NCBI GenBank assembly: GCA_963757265.1
Contig: CAVWRA010000006.1
Coordinates: 2,232,001 to 2,296,000, forward strand
Source of the DNA: CAIVVT01 sp963757265
GTDB taxonomy: Bacteria; Acidobacteriota; Terriglobia; Bryobacterales; Bryobacteraceae
Reading direction: 5' to 3'
Length of the DNA stretch: 64,000 bases
Shown: positions 55,712 to 64,000 of the stretch, piece after piece
How the letters are laid out: every line of letters begins with the position of its first letter
Position numbering within the stretch: the stretch's first letter is position 1
Translations under genes and position numbers: made by a program
Notes under the pieces: generated by a model
What the model saw: the letters and a program-made list of their open reading frames with translations, nothing else
Told to the model about the DNA's origin: nothing
Database searches by the model: none

Positions 55712-55771
55712 TTACGCCGCCTGGTCCAGCTCGGGCAGATTCCCGCGATAGACGCCGGCGTCATTATCCTT
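55712..55771 (-). pseudogene. Decayed second trpB 3' end
   Basis: On the minus strand these 60 bases read KDNDAGVYRGNLPELDQAA followed by a stop. The real TrpB ends DKDTDIYRENLPELDDPA. The DNA matches the true trpB tail at about three bases in four, with the stop codons aligned and no gaps. Nothing upstream of it (55772-56150) resembles trpB, so it is a fragment left by a duplication or rearrangement. Confidence 0.6.
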
Positions 55772-55979
55772 GCACCCGGGTCATCGAAAAGCAGCTTGAC
55801 AGCGGGTCTAGCATGGATTGGTAGCTCGCCTCTGCGGCCCGCCATCCCTGCTCTTTGAAAATTCGAACAGGTAGCGAACATCGGATCGAAAGACAGGAAC
55901 TAAGTCATTTATTCCAAAAAACTTAAATGGCAATTGGCTTTGTTCCGCACATTTTGTTTTTTCGCGCCGCCCCGGCCAA

Positions 55980-56039
55980 TTCATCACTCCTTCAACACAG
56001 TGATGAAAAGTGTAGAAAAGTGATGAATTGTGATGAAAC
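55980..56039. repeat. AT-rich stem-loop and 10-bp direct repeats
   Basis: A perfect 9-bp stem (TTCATCACT at 55980-55988, complement at 55999-56007) merges with four 10-bp repeats in phase: GTGATGAAAA, GTGTAGAAAA, GTGATGAATT and GTGATGAAAC (56000-56039). One helical turn per repeat suggests a protein-binding array, yet it lies between two 3' gene ends. The wider 55840-56060 stretch is far more AT-rich than its surroundings. The rest of the 55540-56153 gap holds the trpB fragment and no gene. Confidence 0.55.
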
Positions 56040-56153
56040 CCTAAAACCTATCGAAATAGCGGCCATTGCACCGCGCCGAGCATGCCGCGCCGCCCGCCCT
56101 CGGGCATCCCTACGCGCCGCACGGCGCCTGCGCGCCGCGTCATGCCCACACCC

Positions 56154-57362
56154 TCACGCCGGATCGTCCAGTTCGGGCAGGTTCTCGCGGTAGATGTCGG
56201 TGTCCTTATCGCCCCTTCCGGAGAGGTTGATCAGGTACATCCGGTCGCGCGTAAGTGGCGCTCTTTTAATGACTTCCGCGACCGCATGGGCCGACTCCAG
56301 GGCCGGGATCAGGCCCTCCGTGTGGGCCAGCGTGCGCGCCGCCGCCAGCGCCTCCTGGTCGGTCACGGAGACGTACTCGGCGCGACCCTGGTCGTGCAGC
56401 CAGGCGTGCTCCGGACCGACTAAAGCATAGTCCAAACCGGCCGAAACCGAGTGCGTCAAAGACACCATACCATGTTGATCCTGAAGGAGATAGCTGTACG
56501 CACCGTGCAGCACGCCGGGGCTGCCGCCGGCGAATCGGGCGGCGTGTTCACCCAGCGCCGCGCCCCGTCCACCAGCCTCCACGCCGACCAGTTGGACCAT
56601 CACGTCGGGCAGGAAGGCAGTGAAAATGCCGATCGAGTTCGATCCGCCGCCCACGCAGGCCACCACCGCGTCCGGCAAACGGCCCGTTCGCTCCAGCATC
56701 TGGACGCGGGCCTCATCGCCGATGCAGCGCTGGAAGTCCCTTACAATCAATGGATACGGGTGCGCGCCGAGGGCCGAGCCGAGCAGATAATGGGTCGATT
56801 CTACGTTCGTTACCCAATCGCGCATCGCCTCGCTGATGGCGTCCTTCAGCGTCCGGCTGCCGGTAGCGACGGGGGCGACCTTCGCGCCCAGCAGGCGCAT
56901 GCGGAATACGTTCAGGCGCTGGCGGCGCATGTCCTCCTCGCCCATGTAAACCACACATTCCAGGCCGAATAGCGCACAGACGGTGGCCGTGGCCACGCCA
57001 TGCTGGCCGGCGCCGGTTTCGGCGATGACGCGGCGTTTGCCCATGCGCCGGGCCATTAGCACCTGGCCCAGGCAGTTGTTGATCTTGTGCGCGCCCGTGT
57101 GGAGCAAGTCTTCGCGTTTGAAGAAGATGCGCGCGCCGCCGAGGTTCGCGCCGAGGCGTTTCGCCTCATAAAGCGGCGTGGGCCGGCCGGCGTAGTTGCG
57201 CAGCAGGTCGTCGAGTTCGGCCTGGAAGGAGGGGTCCTGGCGGGCGGCGCAATAGGCCTGTTCGAGCTCCTCCAGCGGGGCCATGAGCGTCTCCGGGACG
57301 TAGCGCCCGCCGTAGGATCCGAAGTGGCCGCCGGCGTCGGGGGTGGGGGATTCGATGCTCAT
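56154..57362 (-). CDS. trpB: Tryptophan synthase beta subunit
   Basis: 402 residues. PLP-dependent condensation of indole with serine. The PLP lysine is in 'KREDLLHTGAHKINNCLGQ' and the phosphate loop in 'ACVGGGSNSIG'. Length and motifs are those of TrpB1, the partner of TrpA. AAGGA precedes the ATG. It follows trpF by 12 bases. Unusually trpA does not follow; it lies 4.6 kb further on. Confidence 0.95.
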   Translation of the reverse strand: MSIESPTPDAGGHFGSYGGRYVPETLMAPLEELEQAYCAARQDPSFQAELDDLLRNYAGRPTPLYEAKRLGANLGGARIFFKREDLLHTGAHKINNCLGQVLMARRMGKRRVIAETGAGQHGVATATVCALFGLECVVYMGEEDMRRQRLNVFRMRLLGAKVAPVATGSRTLKDAISEAMRDWVTNVESTHYLLGSALGAHPYPLIVRDFQRCIGDEARVQMLERTGRLPDAVVACVGGGSNSIGIFTAFLPDVMVQLVGVEAGGRGAALGEHAARFAGGSPGVLHGAYSYLLQDQHGMVSLTHSVSAGLDYALVGPEHAWLHDQGRAEYVSVTDQEALAAARTLAHTEGLIPALESAHAVAEVIKRAPLTRDRMYLINLSGRGDKDTDIYRENLPELDDPA

Positions 57363-57374
57363 AAGTCCTTATTC

Positions 57375-58040
57375 CTATTCTAGTTCCACCATCCGCACGG
57401 CCGCGATGAAGGCTCGCACTTTGGCCGGGTCCTTGCGGCCCGGCGCGGATTCGAGCCGCGAACAGGCGTTGACGCCCCACGGCCGGGCTTCGCGAATCGC
57501 CTGGGCGACGTTGTCAGGGCCGAGGCCGCCGGCCAGGACGATCCGGCCGGGCAGGCCGCGCGCCCTGCGCGAATCGAAGACGCGGCCCGTGCCGCCGCGC
57601 TGCGCCCCGGCGGGCGTATCTATAAGAAAAGCCTCGGGAATAGAAGCCCCGGCGGCGTTCGATCGCAGGGCCATTTGTAGCTGGTCTTCAAGGTCCGGAC
57701 CGGCCGCAAGCGCCTGCCAGAGGCGGATCGAAAGGGGCGGGACGCGGCCGTGGATCTGGGCCAGGTCCAGGCCGGCGAGCCGGACGGTTTCCCTGACCTC
57801 CTCCGCGGTCGGATCCACAAAAACTCCTATTTTCAGTGTGTTGGAGCCGAGATGGGCGGTGATTCCGGCGGCGGCTTGCGGCGTGATGCAGCGCGGGCTG
57901 CCGGGCCAGAAATTGAAGCCGAGGGCGTCGGCGCCGGCTTCGTGGGCCGCGAGGGCGTCGTCGAGGGTGGTGATTCCGCAGATCTTGGCGAATATGTGCT
58001 GCATTTCGGCGGGGCCGCTATCCCCTTGTCCTTCAATCAT
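57375..58040 (-). CDS. trpF: Phosphoribosylanthranilate isomerase
   Basis: 221 residues from the ATG at 58040 (209 from the ATG at 58004, which gives the usual N-terminus 'FAKICGITTLDDALAAHEAG'). The catalytic Cys is in KICGIT and the Asp in 'FLIDTPAGAQRGGTG'. 'VLAGGLGPDNVAQAI' binds phosphate. It performs the Amadori rearrangement before TrpC. The 58040 start overlaps the trpC stop by eight bases. Confidence 0.9.
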   Translation of the reverse strand: MIEGQGDSGPAEMQHIFAKICGITTLDDALAAHEAGADALGFNFWPGSPRCITPQAAAGITAHLGSNTLKIGVFVDPTAEEVRETVRLAGLDLAQIHGRVPPLSIRLWQALAAGPDLEDQLQMALRSNAAGASIPEAFLIDTPAGAQRGGTGRVFDSRRARGLPGRIVLAGGLGPDNVAQAIREARPWGVNACSRLESAPGRKDPAKVRAFIAAVRMVELE

Positions 58041-58827
58041 TTCTGCCGGTGAGTGCGCGCAGGGCGGCGGGCACGTCGGGCGCGGTCATCAGGTGTTCCC
58101 CCACCAGGAACGCCTGGAAGCCGTGCGCCATCAATCGTTTAACGTCTTCATGCGAATGGATGCCGCTCTCGGCGACCTTGAGGACGTCAGCAGGAATGTG
58201 CGGCGCGAGGCTCTCGGCCGTCTCCAGTGAAACCGAAAATGTCCTTAGGTCTCTGTTGTTTACACCGATGATGCGGGCGCCGGCGGCGAGCGCCTTGTCG
58301 AGCTCTTCCCGATCGTGCACTTCGACCACGGAGTCCATTCCGTAGTGGTCCGCAAGGGATTGAAAACGCTCGATTTCGTCCGCCGTCAGCAGAGCCGCGA
58401 TGAGCAGAATGGCGTCGGCGCCGGAGGCGGCGGACTCGATCACATCGATCTCGTCGATGGTGAAGTCCTTGCGCAGGACGGGCAGCGCGACGCAGGCGCG
58501 GGCGGTCTTCAGATCGCCCAGCGAGCCCTGGAAGAAGTCCTTATCTGTCAATACGCTAAGGGCTGCGGCACCGCCCGCGAAGTAGTCCCGGGCGTGGCGG
58601 GCGGGGTTGAAATCGGCGCACAACAGGCCCTTGCTGGGGCTGGCTTTTTTGATTTCGGCGATGATAGATGGAGTGGCGGCCGCGAGGGCCTGGCGGAACG
58701 GGCGGCGCTGGCCGCTCTGGGCCGCAGCGATGCGCTCCAAACCCTTGCGCAGCTTGAGCTTTTCAGCGACTTCCCGACGCTTGACGGCGACGATGCGGGC
58801 CAGGATGTCGGGCAGTTCGGGCGGCAT
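58033..58827 (-). CDS. trpC: Indole-3-glycerol phosphate synthase
   Basis: 264 residues. It closes the indole ring from the TrpF product. Family motifs are 'IAEIKKASPSKGLL' with catalytic Lys, 'VLRKDFTIDEIDV' and 'GVNNRDLRTFSV'. Normal length. AAGGA ten bases before the ATG. First gene of the trpC-trpF-trpB unit; no trp leader peptide or attenuator is evident in the 102-bp gap upstream. Confidence 0.95.
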   Translation of the reverse strand: MPPELPDILARIVAVKRREVAEKLKLRKGLERIAAAQSGQRRPFRQALAAATPSIIAEIKKASPSKGLLCADFNPARHARDYFAGGAAALSVLTDKDFFQGSLGDLKTARACVALPVLRKDFTIDEIDVIESAASGADAILLIAALLTADEIERFQSLADHYGMDSVVEVHDREELDKALAAGARIIGVNNRDLRTFSVSLETAESLAPHIPADVLKVAESGIHSHEDVKRLMAHGFQAFLVGEHLMTAPDVPAALRALTGRND

Positions 58828-58929
58828 GGGGATAATCCTTGAAGATAACAGACCTGGCCGGTTCGGGGCGGGGGACGATGGCGAGTTTGCGATGACACAC
58901 TAACACACCACATCAGGGAGAAAGGCCGC

Positions 58930-59211
58930 TTATTTAGAAGAGCCGGCTTTCTCGACAAACGCTACCTGGTATTTGACCGGCCAGACGCCGAACCACCAGA
59001 TACGGGATAGAAACGTAGTAATGCGGGGAAAAATGCGGCTTTGTTCTTCCGGCGAGAGCGGGTGACTTTCATAGTGTTCGCCTTTGGACGGCGGGAGCGA
59101 GACTATCCACTGTTTTCTATCAAGGCAGCAGTTGAAGTGGTAGACTGCGCCGGCGTCGCGATAGCGGATGCCTTCGTTTCTGGCCGTGAGGGTGATCTTG
59201 AGATCACGCAT
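58930..59211 (-). CDS. Hypothetical protein
   Basis: 93 residues with aromatic-rich segments ('YRDAGAVYHFNCCLDRKQWI', 'FLSRIWWFGVWPVKYQV'). No signal peptide and no recognised family. The frame is open over the whole stretch. An insertion sequence sits 108 bp upstream of its start codon and could have altered its promoter. It precedes trpC by about 100 bp on the same strand. Confidence 0.5.
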   Translation of the reverse strand: MRDLKITLTARNEGIRYRDAGAVYHFNCCLDRKQWIVSLPPSKGEHYESHPLSPEEQSRIFPRITTFLSRIWWFGVWPVKYQVAFVEKAGSSK

Positions 59212-59319
59212 CTTCGGAAGGCCGATTCTGGATTACCGGACGGGCAGGTTGCCAAATCACGGCCAGACGATGGTATCACGCGCGGCCGGCTCGGTCCCAC
59301 AAAATCGGCGATTGCGTGT

Positions 59320-60926
59320 GAGTCTGTCGGAGATAGATTCTGGCGCGCATTGAAAACCTGGTGCTGGGCGGGTGCGGAATTCATCCAATCGGAGTGATGA
59401 AGAGATTCCGGACCTGTTCTCTGGATCAGCCGTTCTTGCTGCCGCCGGCGCTGCAGGACTGGTTGCCCGAGGGGCATCTGGCGCGGTTCATCGCGGATGT
59501 GGCGGACACGCTGGATCTCAGCGAGATCTACTCCGTCTACGAGCGCAACGACGGGCGCGGGCTGGCGGCCTATCATCCGCTGATGCTGACGCGCTTGCTG
59601 CTGTACGCCTATGCCACGGGCCGGCCGAGTTCGCGGCGCATCGAGCGGGCGACCTACGATGATCTGGCCTTCCGTTATCTGGCCGCCGACCAGCACCCCG
59701 ATCACGACACCATCGCGGCCTTCCGGCAGCAGCATCTGGAGGCGCTGGCGAAGCTCTTTGCGCAGGCTTTGCGGCTGTGCCAGCGGGCGGGGCTGGTGAA
59801 GCTGGGCACGGTGGTGATCGACGGCACGAAGGTGCAGGCCAATGCCAGCCCGGCGCGTTCGCTGAGATATCGGGATCTGGATCAGCAGGAGCAGCGGTTG
59901 CGGGTGCTGGTGGATCGGCTGCTGGCCGAAGCCGCGCGCGTTGACGCCGCGGAGGACGTGCGCTTTGGCCAGGCACGACGGGGCGACGAATTGCCGCCCG
60001 AGTTGGCGGACGCGCAACAGCGGTTGGAAAAGTTGCGCCAGGCCAAACGCGAGCTGGAGCAGGAGGCGCAGCAGAAGCTGGCACAAGCCGAGCGGCAGCA
60101 TCCAAAGCGCAAGAGTGGACGCCGGCGCAAGGACCATGAGCCGCCGCCAGAGAGCCTGGCGCAGCGCGAAAAGACCAAAGCGCGCCTGACCCGCGCGCGG
60201 CGGGAAGCGGAAATGCCGACGCGCCACTACAATTTCACGGACCCGGATTCGCGCATGGTGTACGACAACGGAATCAAGACCGTGGTGCAGGGCTACAACG
60301 CGCAATTGGCGGTGGATGGACACGCGCAAATCGTAGTGGCGGCCGAGATCACGCAGCAGGTCAACGACCGGCAGCAGCTGCTGCCCATGGCGGCGGCGGC
60401 CAGCGCCGCACTGGGCCAGGCGCCGCAAGTCCTGCTGGCCGACGCGGGCTATTGGGACACCGAGAGTCTGCTCGATCCCGCGCTGACGCCGATGACCGTG
60501 CTGGTTTCACCCGATGGGCGCGGCGGCACGGGCGGCTCACGGCTGCGGGCCGATCATCCGCTCGCCACGCGGATGCGGGCAGCGATCCGCAGCGCCGTGG
60601 GACAAGCGATCTACCGCACCCGAAAAACGATCGTCGAGCCGGTGATCGGACACATCAAACAACAGCGCGGATTCCGCCAATTCGCGCTGCGCGGCCTCCA
60701 AAAAGTGCAGGCCGAGTGGAAACTGATCTGCCTGACCCACAACCTGCTCAAGCTCCATCGCCACGCGCTGGCGGTGTGAAGGGATCGGACCTGCCCGAGC
60801 GCGTTGCCGGGACCCATGCGCGCTCCGCCAACTCACGCCGCTTGCCGCCCGCATGCGCTAACCGCACGCCAAACCGCCTGCGCCCGACGAGTGAGGCCTC
60901 GGCGATTACTTCTCTCCGACAGGCTC
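59320..60926 (+). mobile_element. IS1182-like insertion sequence with 4-bp target duplication
   Basis: 1607 bp bounded by 14-bp inverted repeats (GAGTCTGTCGGAGA at 59320-59333 and the complement of GAGCCTGTCGGAGA at 60913-60926, one mismatch). The flanking bases GTGT are duplicated (59316-59319 and 60927-60930). It holds one intact transposase gene. Intact ends, target duplication and open frame mean it is probably recent and possibly active. It does not visibly interrupt a gene. Confidence 0.85.
59397..60779 (+). CDS. IS1182-family DDE transposase
   Basis: 460 residues from the ATG at 59397, preceded by GGAG. The N-terminal DUF772-type domain contains 'PEGHLARFIADVADTLDLSE' and 'LLLYAYATGRPSSRRIERA'. 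The catalytic residues are the Asp in 'TVVIDGTKVQANAS', the Asp in 'LADAGYWDTES' and the Glu in 'IVEPVIGHIKQQRGF'. A charged coiled-coil insert separates the first two. It lies wholly between the terminal repeats of the insertion sequence. Confidence 0.93.
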   Translation: MKRFRTCSLDQPFLLPPALQDWLPEGHLARFIADVADTLDLSEIYSVYERNDGRGLAAYHPLMLTRLLLYAYATGRPSSRRIERATYDDLAFRYLAADQHPDHDTIAAFRQQHLEALAKLFAQALRLCQRAGLVKLGTVVIDGTKVQANASPARSLRYRDLDQQEQRLRVLVDRLLAEAARVDAAEDVRFGQARRGDELPPELADAQQRLEKLRQAKRELEQEAQQKLAQAERQHPKRKSGRRRKDHEPPPESLAQREKTKARLTRARREAEMPTRHYNFTDPDSRMVYDNGIKTVVQGYNAQLAVDGHAQIVVAAEITQQVNDRQQLLPMAAAASAALGQAPQVLLADAGYWDTESLLDPALTPMTVLVSPDGRGGTGGSRLRADHPLATRMRAAIRSAVGQAIYRTRKTIVEPVIGHIKQQRGFRQFALRGLQKVQAEWKLICLTHNLLKLHRHALAV

Positions 60927-60930
60927 GTGT

Positions 60931-61237
60931 GCCGTCCTCGGATTTAACACTCGTCGGCTGGGCATGCCTTTTGGTTTGGGGGAATCGTGAACGCGGCCCC
61001 GCGAAGACGGCAGATGCGGGGAGCGCGAGACCGATAGCAGATAGAAGGTTGACCTCCGTGGTATTCTGAAGGTGACGGTAAGTTGTCCAATCTGGAGCGC
61101 CGGCGATCACCGCCGGCGAAGGATGGGCAGAGAATTCCGTCACCGCCCTCCGGCTGGGGCTTGATAAGAGAACCGATAATTGGGAGCCTTGGCTCTGCCG
61201 TGATATAGCACCTCTTTCAGCCGGAAAGGTGAGCTAT
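60931..61237. other. Non-coding gap right of the insertion sequence
   Basis: About 307 bp. It contains a CGCCGGCG dyad repeated around a 5-base loop and no convincing reading frame. GGAAAGG at 61222-61228 is the ribosome-binding site of the next gene. Confidence 0.35.
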
Positions 61238-61873
61238 ATGCAGGTTCCGGCAGACCATTCCGACTGGGCACTTCGCTTCAGTTTGGTTCTCACCCAAATC
61301 AAGTTCGCCGTCTTTGAAGTGGTGATCTTCATCGGCTTCCTGCTTTGGTTATGGGGGAAGATTAAACACGACGTTCAAGTCAATCTAGGTTCAACTCGCA
61401 GTTCCTCGCTTCCGGCGTTGCCTCACTCAACGTCTTCCCGCAGAGCAATAGCCGCGCTGTCAGAACCGCGGTTCAAGCCGCATTGCGAGTCATCAGAGGA
61501 TTCACCTGAACCTCAAGCCCCGAGCTCGGAGTGTCATGGGCCGCCGGCGGAAAATGCCAAAGAGGCGCCGCAATTCCGCCGCCATCTCCGGGCAGGGCTT
61601 GCCCGGTCTCCGTGCCTTTCGGAGCGGCTCGCCGAGTCGTGCGACTCTAATGCCATGAGCTACTATGTCGTGGTCTTGGAGGACGGGCGTGCTCGCGTGG
61701 TAGTCGTTCTGGCCAACGAGAACCCAGACGCAGCCACCGAGCAATTTGTCCGGCTCGACTCCTACGCCTCGATGGAGGAAGCCCAACAGCGATGCGACAT
61801 CGAGAACGACCCGGTGAAGCGCGAGCTGTTTCTCTATGGCGAGTTGAAGGTCCAGCCCCCAAGACCGGACTGA
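61238..61873 (+). CDS. Small membrane protein with a separate C-terminal domain
   Basis: 211 residues from the ATG at 61238, with GGAAAGG nine bases upstream. One transmembrane helix (about 22-41, 'FAVFEVVIFIGFLLWLWGKI'). A long Ser/Pro/Glu-rich disordered region follows, then a compact C-terminal domain of 72 residues beginning MSYYVVVLEDGRARVVVVLA. That Met (61655) could itself start a separate protein. No family recognised. The disordered middle may be non-coding sequence read through. Confidence 0.5.
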   Translation: MQVPADHSDWALRFSLVLTQIKFAVFEVVIFIGFLLWLWGKIKHDVQVNLGSTRSSSLPALPHSTSSRRAIAALSEPRFKPHCESSEDSPEPQAPSSECHGPPAENAKEAPQFRRHLRAGLARSPCLSERLAESCDSNAMSYYVVVLEDGRARVVVVLANENPDAATEQFVRLDSYASMEEAQQRCDIENDPVKRELFLYGELKVQPPRPD

Positions 61874-61877
61874 GCCA

Positions 61878-64000
61878 CTACCTCTTGTCCTTTTCCTCAC
61901 CGCCTCTTGGTTTCCACTCCCGCGCCCGGCGCTGCGCCTCCGCAATCTGTTGGGCAGTCATCTTCTCGGCGAGTTGATCCCGTTCCTCGGCGTACCTCTC
62001 TTGGTCGTCACCAGTGGCACGCGAGGCAGCCAGGTTCTTCCACATGTGAGCTTCCACATAGTCCTGCGGCACCCCTCGGCCTAACGAGTACATGCCACCG
62101 AGAAGGACTTGCGCGCCAGCGTCCCCCTGGTCGGCGGCCTTGCGGTACCAGCGAGCTGCCTCGGCATAGTCCTGCAGCACTCCATGGCCCTGCTCATACA
62201 TGATGCCGAGTTCTTGCTGTGCGAGAGAGTTACCCTGTTCGGCCGACTTACGATACCAACGGACTGCCTCAGCGTAGTCCTGTGTCACCCCTTGGCCACG
62301 GTCGTAGAAAAAACCGAGATCGAACTGGGCATTGGCGTTCCCCTGGTCAGCGGCCCTGCGATACCAACGGGCCGCCTCGCCAAAGTCCTGGGGAACTCCT
62401 TGGCCCCGCTCATACATGAAGCCGAGTCGTTCTTGTGCCTCCGCGTCCCCCTGTTCGGCGGCCTTACGATACCAACGGGCTGTTTCGACGTAGTCTTGCT
62501 GCACTCCTCGGCCAAGCTGATACATGGCAGCTAGTTTGTCCTGCGCGTCCGCGTTCCCCTGTTCGGCCGATCTGCGGAACCAGCGGGCCGCCTCGGCGTC
62601 GTCCTGCGGCACCCCTTTGCCCCGGACATACATGACGCCAAGGTATTTCTGAGCATCTGAGTTCCCCTGGTCAGCGGCCTTGCGATACCAACGGACCGCC
62701 TCGCCGTAGTCCTGGGGAAGTCCTTGACCGAGGACATATGCGCCACCGAGTTTAGTCTGGGCATCTGCGTCCCCCAGGTCGGCAGCCTTGCGATACCAAC
62801 GAGTTGCCTCGCTGTGGTCCTGTGTTACTCCGTGCCCATCCTCATACATGGTGCCAAGATAGAGCTGCCCACGAGCGTCCCCCTGGTCGGCGGCTTTGCG
62901 GTACCAGCGGACTGCGTCACCATAGCTCTGCGGCACTCCTTGGCCATGTTCATAGGCGACACCGAGGATTGCCTGAGCTTCAGCGTTCCCCTGGTCGGCG
63001 GCTTTGCGGACCCAACGAACGGCCTCGCCGTAGTCCTGTGGCACTCCTTGGCCGTGGTAATGCGCGAGGCCGAGGTTCAACTGAGCTTCCGCGTTCCCCT
63101 GGTCGGCGGCTTTGCGGAGCCAGCGGACGGCCTCACCGTAGTTCTGTGGAACTCCTTGGCCGTAGGCGTACAAGAGGGCGAGCAAGACCTGAGATCGCGC
63201 GTCTCCCTGATCGGCGGCTTTGCGGTGCCAGCGGGCTGCTTCAGCGTAGTCTTTCGGCACTCCCTGTCCTTGGAAATACATGAGGCCGAGGTTCAACTGA
63301 GCCTCCGCGTTCCCCTTGTCGGCGGCTTTGTGGAGCCAGCGGACGGCCTCACCATAGTCCTGTGGAACTCCTTGGCCGTGGGCGTATAGGTATCCGAGGT
63401 TTAACTGAGCGGACGCGTCTCCCTGTTCGGCGGCCTTACGGTACCAGCGGGAGGCCTCTGCGTAGTCCTGTGCCACTCCTCGACCATTGGCATATATGAG
63501 GCCAAGTCTAGCCTGTGACACCGCTTCCCCCTGTTCGGCGGCTTTGCGGAACCAGCGAGCAGCCTCGGCGTCGTCCTGCCGCACTCCCTCCAAACCCGAG
63601 GCATACATCAGTCCAAGTATGGACTGCGAGTGCGCGTCGCCTTGTTCGGCGGCTTTGCGGGACCAGCGGCCAGATTCAGCGTCGTCCTGCGGCACTCCAT
63701 GTCCAAAGTGGTATAGGGCGGCAAGTTTCGCCTGAGCCTGCACTTCTCCCTGTTCGGCAGCTTTGCGGTAACAGCGGACCGCCTCGCTGTAGTCCTGCGG
63801 GACTCCTTGGCCGTTTTCATAGGCCACGCCAAGGTTCAACTGAGCGCTCGCGTTCCCCTGTTCGGCGGCTTTGCGGAGCCAGCGAGTTGCCTCGGCGTCG
63901 TCCCGTGGTACCCCTTGGCCGTCGGCATACATCAGGCCGAGCGCGACCTGAGATCGCGCTTCCCCTTGATCGGCCGCTTTGCGGAACCAGCGGGTAGCCT
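61878..64000 (-). CDS. Sel1-repeat protein, 5' end beyond the window
   Basis: The minus-strand frame is open to the right edge, so the N-terminus is missing. At least 18 Sel1-like repeats of 36 residues are visible, of the form 'MYxxGQGVPQDYxEAxRWYR' followed by 'KAADQGxAxAQxxLG'. A charged C-terminal tail ends in KDKR ('MTAQQIAEAQRRAREWKPRG'). Sel1 repeats form solenoids that bind proteins. The start codon at 63932 is internal to a repeat and is not the real one. Role unknown. Confidence 0.88.
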   Translation of the reverse strand, partial: ATRWFRKAADQGEARSQVALGLMYADGQGVPRDDAEATRWLRKAAEQGNASAQLNLGVAYENGQGVPQDYSEAVRCYRKAAEQGEVQAQAKLAALYHFGHGVPQDDAESGRWSRKAAEQGDAHSQSILGLMYASGLEGVRQDDAEAARWFRKAAEQGEAVSQARLGLIYANGRGVAQDYAEASRWYRKAAEQGDASAQLNLGYLYAHGQGVPQDYGEAVRWLHKAADKGNAEAQLNLGLMYFQGQGVPKDYAEAARWHRKAADQGDARSQVLLALLYAYGQGVPQNYGEAVRWLRKAADQGNAEAQLNLGLAHYHGQGVPQDYGEAVRWVRKAADQGNAEAQAILGVAYEHGQGVPQSYGDAVRWYRKAADQGDARGQLYLGTMYEDGHGVTQDHSEATRWYRKAADLGDADAQTKLGGAYVLGQGLPQDYGEAVRWYRKAADQGNSDAQKYLGVMYVRGKGVPQDDAEAARWFRRSAEQGNADAQDKLAAMYQLGRGVQQDYVETARWYRKAAEQGDAEAQERLGFMYERGQGVPQDFGEAARWYRRAADQGNANAQFDLGFFYDRGQGVTQDYAEAVRWYRKSAEQGNSLAQQELGIMYEQGHGVLQDYAEAARWYRKAADQGDAGAQVLLGGMYSLGRGVPQDYVEAHMWKNLAASRATGDDQERYAEERDQLAEKMTAQQIAEAQRRAREWKPRGGEEKDKR

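Noticed and set aside
55609..55881. 90-codon minus-strand frame with 'VKLLFDDPGA', like a DUF5615 N-terminus
   Set aside because: The likeness covers fewer than ten residues and the rest of the frame reads as noise.

Overview
The window is high-GC bacterial DNA, and its gene content points to an acidobacterium, most likely the Solibacter/Bryobacter branch. The clues are a large Oar-type TonB-dependent receptor with a carboxypeptidase-regulatory-like domain, many Tat-signal or TPR/beta-propeller secreted proteins, BamA followed by a Skp/OmpH chaperone, a soluble [NiFe] hydrogenase operon, and many small dispersed repeats. This taxonomic reading is inference; no rRNA or tRNA gene was recognised.

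Left part (1-31 kb). A winged-helix protein and a secreted beta-propeller/TPR protein with a CxxCH motif precede the TonB-dependent receptor, which ends in a clear terminator. Convergent to it lies a five-gene hoxEFUYH-like operon (8.7-15.1 kb). Its HoxF is fused to a GltD/NfnL-like flavoprotein, and its HoxH is interrupted by a one-base frameshift just before the C-terminal nickel ligands. A frameshifted heparinase II/III gene follows, then a phosphate module (DUF47 plus PiT) with a PHO-box-like repeat. Next are an AhbD-type radical SAM gene with a textbook sigma-54 promoter and a [2Fe-2S] protein, the motAB stator genes, an M20 peptidase with a drug/metabolite exporter, an HtrA protease, and a peptidoglycan-binding protein with alanine dehydrogenase.

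Middle (31-46 kb). This holds an RRM protein, glutamate dehydrogenase, Mn-type superoxide dismutase, gatC-gatA with a DUF721 gene, maf, an exopolysaccharide export trio (export protein, chain-length protein, BY-kinase), bamA and skp.

Right part (46-64 kb). Aromatic amino acid genes form two blocks on the minus strand: trpC-trpF-trpB (58.8-56.2 kb) and trpA-aroQ-DAHP synthase-tyrA (51.5-48.5 kb). They are separated by about 4.6 kb of accessory DNA carrying a tandem repeat array, a DoxX gene, a three-gene cassette with a PD-(D/E)XK nuclease, a PIN-like toxin remnant, a DinB protein and a decayed second trpB tail. The DAHP synthase between aroQ and tyrA appears to have lost its metal-binding residues and may be a pseudoenzyme. 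The window ends with an intact IS1182-like insertion sequence, a small membrane protein and a long Sel1-repeat protein cut by the right edge.

At least four families of non-coding repeats are visible: a 190-220 bp element with 16-bp terminal inverted repeats (two copies), a 152-bp MITE with a 4-bp target duplication, a 271-bp palindromic element, and a REP-like family that includes a six-unit tandem array.
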